Shown here in pieces: positions 57,085 to 64,000 of a DNA stretch of 64,000 nt (position 1 is its first letter; every line of letters begins with the position of its first letter). A program made the position numbers and the translations under genes. Where the stretch lies: assembly GCA_039881145.1 (NCBI GenBank), contig JAYKKI010000005.1, positions 21,199,501 through 21,263,500 of the forward strand. The letters run 5' to 3'. This stretch comes from Druceiella hillmani. Lineage: Eukaryota; Arthropoda; Insecta; Lepidoptera; Hepialidae. The notes beneath the pieces were generated by a model, which had not been told where the DNA came from, did not search any database, and worked only from the letters and a program-made list of their open reading frames with translations.

Positions 57085-59528
57085 CTGGAATTATAAACAA
57101 TATTCTTAATGAGGCCTTGAAAGTTATTTACTTAATACTCCTTGCACTTTAAAACCATGTACACTTTAAAACTAATTGGCAAATTTATGTGATATTTCCA
57201 CTGTCATATTTATTAAATACTTAGGAATAAACTCAATTATCATTATGTAACATTAGAATATCAAAAGTTATGAATGAAACAAAAAAGTGTCAGTTTATTA
57301 AATATTGTGACATTATTAACAATTTATTATTTATCTCAATGTCATTAACAACTGGGTAAATCAAGTAGTTCACGTGGAAGAAGTTAACTTTCCCTTAATG
57401 AATTAGCGCTCATGCAGTAAAGGCGAGTACACAGATTTGAATACTGATGAATGGAGTCACAGTGATTCACCTTAAAGAATAAGTTACTTTTATCCCAGTC
57501 AAGGGTACTTTTCTCGTAACCATACTTATAACTTAAAAAGAACAACACCAATATATGAAAGAAATTTGATGTGTGACCATATAAACAAAGCATTTTTGCT
57601 CCATCATTGATAAAGAAATGCCCAATTTTCACTTTCTGATAAAAGGAGTATATATTTAATAGCACTTGGATGTTATGAAATAAAGCTAGGAGTAGGAAAT
57701 CAAGCTAGGAGTTTTAACAGGGAGTATATCTCATGAAGTATGCATGGATGTTACTGCCATAGATTTTAAGTCCTATGGAACAGTAATAAATGATCCATTA
57801 TTTATTAAAACTAAAGTACGATTCAACTTTGTTAATAGAAAGTAATACCTTTATGTATTAATTGAATAGAATATTAAAGTGCAAAACTTAGTGAAGACTG
57901 ATTACTGTTCTCTGTTCTGTTCTTTTAAAAATGAAGCTCGGGCTGTCAGGATGTTGTACTCACATAATAATTATTATATGGTATTTGAGATATACAAGAA
58001 ATTTCTAGCTGCCATATAAACAAATAGGAGAAATATTTTTGTATTAGCAGCTGTGTTGAAAAATCAAATAACACATGAATTCAAATTCTCACAGCTATCA
58101 TAGGGCATAAAGCGAATGCAGATAATTTTTAATTTTTTGTTAGTTGTAAATATACATTTTGCTAACCATTTATACGCTGTAAATATTTTTATTTGCTTAT
58201 ATTCTACTTATATATCTATGCATTCGTGCCACCTCTCAGTAAGGTGGAGTAGATAGTGATAACAAAGTGTTATATTAAACTTAAGTACCAACATAGAACA
58301 CAGTCATTTTACGGGGTTTACATTCACGGGACTTAGTTTAGAGGGCGATACTACCAGTTCTTTTTTAATTTTGCTTATTGTTAAATCATTTTAAAAATGA
58401 TATACTGTGAAGGACCTTTATTTTGATATGGTTCTAATAATTCTAATTTAATGAATGTTGAAATTAATTTATTATTAGGATGATGCAAACAATGTGCAAT
58501 TTTTAAGGTTGTTCTATATTACATATCAGATCATGTTAGTTTCTATAGAAGTGAAAGTGTAGATAAAGATTAAACTATAATTTTGAAGCTGAATACTTTT
58601 TTATAATATTTTTATAACATGAGCATCATAAGGTGTCTTAACATTACTTACATTATTCTGAATATCTGGATCACAACCACCTAACAAAATTTCTCTGCAA
58701 CTTTGATTATGCCCATTCTGACAGGCCAGATGTAGCGCTGCAAAGCCTCCAAAATTTTTGATGTGTAGATTAGCTCCATGTGATGCAAGCAGTGCGACAC
58801 ATCTGCTGTACCCCTTCCACGCTGCTTCATGGAGTGCTGTATTGCCGTGCTAAAATTTAAAATTGTAACAATTGTTTTCAAGATATTTATGGAGACTACT
58901 ATAATATAAGCAAAATTTGGTGTTTTTAGTCAACTTAGTGGTTTCAATAGTCTCAAGTAATGACATCAGTAAGTTTCTTAAACCAAGTTTCAAGAAGTCC
59001 GATTCCATACAGAACACAAAAATATTTTTTACGAATATGATAATACTATGAAAACAGTAATTCACATTGGCTAGAATAAAATTAATGGCAGGTTCTTTAT
59101 TGTCCAAGGACTGTTAAAAAGCGGCTTTAATATTCAAGCATTTGTGTGAAATGACTATCCAATATAGGGTAGTCAGTACATGTAATTACGGGATTGGTAT
59201 GAAAATAACATCTTGTCGGGTCATAAATCCAATACTGGAATCTATATTCAACTATTATTTGAAACGAAAATGTTGACGAAGGCAGAAAGTTGATGTGAGG
59301 AGGTGATGGTGGAATTTTATTTCCACTATCAGTATATTCAAAATAACATCACAACTTAAAAATTGTGTTATAATATAAAGATTTTTTATTAATAATGATA
59401 ATGTGAGAAATATTTTATATACTCACAACAAAATCTAATTTGTTCGGATCGGCTCCTTTTTCTAACAATAATGTCACAACTTCAACATGCCCGTCCGCTG
59501 CAGCCCGCTGAAGAGCTGAACATCCATT
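54304..59528 (-). CDS. dgo: ANKRD6/Diversin/Diego-like ankyrin-repeat protein, 3' part (5' exons missing)
   Basis: Cytoplasmic scaffold of planar cell polarity signalling. In Drosophila, Diego acts with Frizzled and Dishevelled and competes with Prickle; vertebrate Diversin (ANKRD6) is the counterpart. Exons in coding order: 59427-59528, 58652-58849, 54304-57084, all in phase 0 with GT-AG borders, giving 1,026 aa of the C-terminal part. Ankyrin units read GCSALQRAAADGHVEVVTLL, GNTALHEAAWKG, GGFAALHLACQNGHNQ, GDTSLHTSARYGHAGVMRIL and GDTALHIAAAMGRRKLSRIL. After a basic Ser/Lys linker comes YYVDLAGNICKGPVGVG, then a Lys/Glu-rich coiled coil ending near ERVLCRERHIHLEQW. The order of repeats, basic linker, YY.D..G motif and coiled coil is that of ANKRD6. 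The long polar C-terminus is low in recognisable domains. The first exons and the initiator are not seen upstream to 64 kb. Inversin is a less likely alternative. Confidence 0.85.
58652..58849 (-). CDS. dgo: Diego-like exon: two ankyrin repeats
   Basis: 66 codons, acceptor TTTTAG, donor GTAAGT. It encodes HGNTALHEAAWKGYSRCVAL and FGGFAALHLACQNGHNQSCR, ending in DPDIQNN. TALHEA and LHLACQN are the same signatures as in Diversin. The intron to the 3' exon is about 1.6 kb. Confidence 0.9.
59427..59528 (-). CDS. dgo: Diego-like exon: ankyrin repeat
   Basis: 34 codons between acceptor TTTCAG (59529 side) and donor GTGAGT (59426 side). It encodes GCSALQRAAADGHVEVVTLL and then EKGADPNKLDFV, nearly one full ankyrin repeat. 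It splices in frame to a codon that starts the next repeat. The repeat is internal rather than N-terminal, so at least one further coding exon must lie upstream. Confidence 0.88.
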
Positions 59529-62118
59529 CTGAAATTTATTTTAAATGTCTCATATAAGCTGACAACCAGATAAGAACAAATGTTGATATTGATCTCTGTC
59601 ATATAATCATAGTCTCACTTAATCACAGTCAAGGTTTGGCTGACACCGAAGGGTTATAGTATTGAAATTGAAAATGCTGCAATATACAGTGGCCCATCTA
59701 GCCACTTTATTAAAATAATTATATGTTAACTAGATACAATCATAGTACAATCCAACATATTCTTAATATTCAATAGTGCTTCAATAAGAGCTGTGGCTAG
59801 AAGTTTTGTTGGTAAATTCAGGCAGATTTTATAAAGTATAGCACATTTCAATATTTAGGAAATTTTCTAATTCTATTTTTAAAAAGGTGACTTGTAACTC
59901 GAACTTTTTCATTATTGTACAATGTGGCACTGCCTTAAAAATGCTTTCTCTGCCTTCAAAATCTTTTATTAATCAAACAAGTATTGAATATGGTTGATTA
60001 TTTTATTTGCACTTCAAGAGAGAATAAAAATATCAAAAAGTAAAGTGGTAAGATGGCAATCTAAAGAAAATTTTAGCTTTGTTTCCTATGAACTTTTAGT
60101 TTCATTTTCACAAATAATACTGTTCAGTATCTGAGGTTAAACTATATTTTCAAGGGGGAAGTTCAGATACTGAAAAGCCAAAATGCACACTCTGCATATT
60201 AGTTTATACAATGTCCTATATTCCTAACTAAATCACTAGAATTTTACTCTGTATAAGTATTATTAAAACAAACCGATAAATCAAATACAACAATTCAATT
60301 ATAATTATAAATATATTAATAATTAAAAATTGCTTCAAAATATTTTTAGAAAAGTATTCCAAATATTGTTTAATGCACGTCGAAACAAGCACATTTAAAA
60401 TGAGGTGATTTAAATAATTGCTCATAACAAGCAAATTACAAATAAAATAATGATTTTTATTGAAGTTTTATTTTGAAAACTGACGAGAATAAAGAAAATA
60501 GGGAAGATGGTAAAAAAGTGTAAGCCATCTCGGGACACTTGGCAGATGTGAAATATCTAAATTTTTTTTATATTTTTATATTGAAATATTTTTATTAGAA
60601 AAAATTGAAAGAGAAAAAACAAATACTCAGATAGTTGCTAATATTTAAATACTAATTTAATTCTAATATTTTTTTTTATGAAATGATTTATCACATATTT
60701 CTTAACAATATATTAAATACAAATTTTCAATTTCATTAAAAATTTATTGTTAAGCCGCTTTGTCAGATAAGCTTTCCCTTCAAAGTTATCGAATTTAGGT
60801 ATAGTAATGTGTACTTATAGGTACTTGCAGCAAATAAGGTCCATTTAAACATTAAGTTAAATTTTGTATAATTATTATTTAAATTTTAGAAAACCTATAA
60901 AAAAAAACTTTGTTTTATGTTTCTGAGCCTTTTTATTCGTCATAGGTACCTAATATATAACTGAATGATGGTTTAGCAGTAACCGTACTGGTTGCAGCGC
61001 GCCTTTTCTAGTAGGCAAAAAACAAAAATCAATTAAATGTTATTACTTTATTGTTCTCCGCAGTGAAATATAAAGAAATGGAAATCGCACAAGACGTAGT
61101 TTGTCTAAAAGATTTAATCAGAGAGGTAAATAAAAAAGTATAGAAGAGCTTTTCTTTTTAATCAACAATACAATATTATCTTTTTTAATTATGATGATAC
61201 TGAAGCAGAAAACGTTGAAGGTATTGATTGCCAAATCCTTGAATAGAAACAAAATTAGCCGGAAGTCTCAGTTTCTTCGCTCAAACACGTTGAAGTGAAT
61301 TTTGAAGACAAACAAAATTTATTTGCTTGTTAATAATAAGGGATATTTATATCATGATGCATAATTTAATTTACAAAACTTCAAAGATGGATTTGTGTTG
61401 GTTTATATCTCTTGGGGATATGACAATAAAAACAATAGACATAATTTTTTACCACGAAAAGTGATGAGATTTATTACAAATGCTTTTATGACCCGAATGA
61501 GAGTTAAAAAAGCAAAATGTTACAAATTTATAAAACTAATGAAACCGAAAATATCATAAGTATTAATCTCACAATGTACAGAATGATCAAAATAGCACCA
61601 ATTGAAAACGAAAAAATTGTATGATAATTTGATAGTCAATGAAATTTTCACTTTTATATAAATCAATAAATTTAATTTATTAATAATACCTTATGTTTCA
61701 ATTCCTTTTTCTGAGTACACTATTAAACTTGCTCAATTGGTTCATTAAAATACCTATCGTCCTGTAAATCTACCTATTAAAATAAAATAAAATATGACCT
61801 ATTAAAACAATCATTCTAGTTCCTAAAATTATTGTTAATAAAAATTTTAATTTATAACCTTGTGGTTTAATTTCCTTTAATTCTTTTAAATTATAAAAAA
61901 AATTAAACCATCAAGTTTAACTATTTTTCATATTCACATAATTGCTTTTAAATCAAAATTTAATAATGGCTACGATAAACATGTTCACTTTACGGGATAG
62001 TAAATATTTATAGTACACTCACACTGATTTTATCTTCTATATGTGTTGTATGTTCAGTTACCTATATTAATCAAATGTGTGATTTATAGAGACGAAGTGA
62101 TGTATAAGGACAATCCTA

Positions 62119-62274
62119 CATGAATAAGGACATCAATAATAGATGAATAAGTACTTATTTATACAGAGTTTACACCAATAACAAATGAATAAGGACGTAT
62201 TTATACAGAGTTTATATCAATAACACATGAATAAGGACGTATTTATACAGAGTTTAAATAAGTCCTTATTCATC
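62119..62274. repeat. 42-bp tandem repeat with an inverted end
   Basis: Units at 62143, 62185 and 62227 begin ATGAATAAG.AC.TATTTATA and contain CAGAGTTTA. A partial unit precedes them at 62119; the inverse AAATAAGTCCTTATTCAT closes the array at 62258-62274. Confidence 0.8.
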
Positions 62275-63028
62275 ATTTTTTAATTTTACACCTGAATTTT
62301 TCAATCATTTAGCAATTAAAACACATATGCCCCCTTGTTCTAAAAGACAAGTTTTAAGAAAAGCTTACCATAAAATATCATTATTAGAAAAGTATGCCAT
62401 CTCACACCTCTTTTCTCAGTATATCAGCAAAATTTAATATTACAGATAAATCTTTAAGAATCATTAATATGTTCCATATTCAAATGTGAAAACGTGAGTT
62501 CAGTTTAGTTCTAGAATCAAACATTCAGAAGCTTTAAGGAAATTGCCTTAAATAGTCTTTAATATCTTTATATAACAGTTGGAATGGAAATAGCCCTATT
62601 AATATATATCATACACTGACTATTGGTTATGTCTCCAAAAATACCTAAACACACTGACCATTGGTGATCTGTTTGTTATTTAGCGTAAAGTTTTATGGCT
62701 GTTTTGTACAGTGATATTTTGTTCTAGCGGTATGAGAATAGAAGTTGAAAAATTATGTAATATTTAATTGAAAGTAAGAGAGTGTGTAAAGTATAATAAA
62801 GAATACAAAAAACATGATCATGAATATGAACAAATGATACAAAACTGAAATTGTTAGTATATATTACTGGCCATTTACAAAACGGTAAAAAACTGTAATC
62901 GTTAGATATTGATGGTTTTAACTAATTATATCCTACTTCCTGTTGGGTGATGGCGTCGTTTATCCTTTTTCACGCAAAATATTTGTTAGATAATTTTATG
63001 AATATATTGAAATAATTTCTATAGCTTA

Positions 63029-63290
63029 GTAGTATGGGTATTTCAAATGCAAACTTATAGTGTGAGATTAGCATATTCAAATCTCACCCACATTAGATAA
63101 ATATTCTAAGTTGCACCATTTGTAATTTAAATATATAATTGAAATCAAAAATATCCAGTGCTGTTTATATACCTAGGCCCGTCGGGGCCAGAGTCTAGTA
63201 TGGACATTTCAAACACAAACTTACTATATAAGATTAGCATATTCAAATCTGACCCCGATTAGACAAATATTCTAAATCACAGCATTTTTT
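63029..63290. repeat. 167-bp-period tandem duplication
   Basis: TAGTATGG..ATTTCAAA at 63029 and 63196, each followed by AGATTAGCATATTCAAATCT and TTAGA.AAATATTCTAA. About 80 percent identical. Confidence 0.7.
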
Positions 63291-63589
63291 CAGATATCAG
63301 TCCGATATCAGTAAAACAAAACCTTTTATAAGTTTCAAATTTAAGCGTTACCTGTTAACTAGAGGATCTTTTTATACTCTGTTCGTCATAACGTAATTTC
63401 AAAACAAGGTTATTCCCCAAAGTATTTGATTTTAAAACAATCCAAAACTTGCACAATTTGCCCATTGCATACTTTAAACTTCATGTTCATCTTCTAAGGA
63501 GTCTACATTTTTTTTTTGTATTGTCTATTCAATCCTTTTAATAGTATCATTTTGAGGCTTGAAAATAGCCCAGCACATAAAAATTTACG

Positions 63590-63860
63590 ATGAATTTCCT
63601 CACTCAAAGTAAAACTGTTCCTAAAGTAGTTACTGAATCGCTCGCAAAATATGAAACAGAAGCAGATTTTCGGAAAAAAGTATTAAAAGCATTGTCGCAC
63701 TTGTAAATTTATTGGCATAAAAAGACCTTTCATTTCGCGGAGACAACGAGCGTCTTGCATCTACCAAGAGCGGTAAATATTTGGAAGGCATGAAGTTATT
63801 AAGAGATTTTAATCCAATTCTCGTAGACACATCCCCAAACGTAAAAATAGTATACATGAT
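63590..63860 (+). mobile_element. hAT/ZMYM-type transposase relic with a DUF4371-like stretch
   Basis: Two pieces: ESLAKYETEADFRKKVLKAL, then, after a frameshift and a stop, KDLSFRGDNERLASTKSGKY and LEGMKLLRDFNPIL. The phrase L.FRG.NE......G.+LE..KLL..+.P.L is the signature of DUF4371-containing hAT transposases. Only this segment is seen; the element may extend beyond the window. Confidence 0.65.
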
Positions 63861-64000
63861 CTTATTCATAACTACTGCAGTCGCGTTTCACTTATGTGCA
63901 TGATAAAGAGATGGACTTTTGAAGTATCATGTACATGATTAAGAGATGGACTTTGAAACATTGCTAATGATTTTGGAAATCAAAAGTATCCAGTAAGTAC

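Larger units (their letters stand above)
59529..63589. other. Upstream of the last seen Diego-like exon; missing 5' exons not found
   Basis: I searched the minus strand for ankyrin-type words and found none. A plus-strand segment at 61,062-61,123 (acceptor CTCCGCAG, MEIAQDVVCLKDLIREV, GTAAAT donor) looks like an exon but is isolated. The 42-bp tandem repeat lies at 62.1 kb. Confidence 0.5.

Overview
The window is a eukaryotic, AT-rich, intron-bearing chromosome segment, almost certainly from an insect. The evidence is the two gene models (both close to insect and vertebrate single-copy families), GT-AG introns of 0.6 to 6.6 kb, and a dense graveyard of insect-type transposons: RTE-like and other non-LTR elements, Ty3/gypsy, mariner, Tc1, piggyBac, Harbinger/PIF and hAT. 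I cannot fix the order from sequence alone. No rRNA, tRNA, CRISPR array or bacterial-type operon was seen.

Layout. From 1 to about 31 kb I find no intact gene. This part holds relics (Myb/SANT-like fragment at 0.7 kb, non-LTR RT at 4.5 kb, hAT BED finger at 12.7 kb, Tc1 at 15.7 kb, RTE-like RT at 16.8 to 18.0 kb), microsatellites, several near-perfect hairpins and a few GC-rich islets that stand out from the AT-rich background. From 31,067 to 51,334 on the plus strand lies a complete six-exon CDK5RAP1-type gene (mitochondrial tRNA methylthiotransferase, 579 aa). Its introns hold piggyBac, gypsy, Harbinger and two mariner relics. From 59,528 down to 54,304 on the minus strand lie the last three coding exons of an ANKRD6/Diversin/Diego-type ankyrin protein of planar cell polarity signalling. 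Its 5' exons were not found. The two genes converge, with stop codons about 3 kb apart. The right end (63.6 to 63.9 kb) carries a hAT relic with a DUF4371-like stretch.

The most notable finding is a dispersed repeat family with at least six copies or parts (5.4, 21.5, 24.5 to 25.4, 37.1 and 46.6 kb). Its conserved core reads as a type I hammerhead ribozyme: CUGAAGA, a 5-bp stem II, GAAA, a palindromic CCUAGG stem III, a GUC cleavage triplet, and a CCAC/GUGG stem I followed by a second CUUU/AAAG helix. One copy (46,631-46,688, minus strand) keeps every expected element. Others carry core or stem mutations. Two copies are flanked by 12-bp target-site duplications and have head-to-head inverted junctions. 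This architecture recalls Penelope-like retroelements or retrozymes, although the window has no autonomous partner that I can assign.

The two genes have no evident functional link; their adjacency looks incidental. Statements on function rest on family knowledge; exon limits were read by hand from splice signals and reading-frame continuity.
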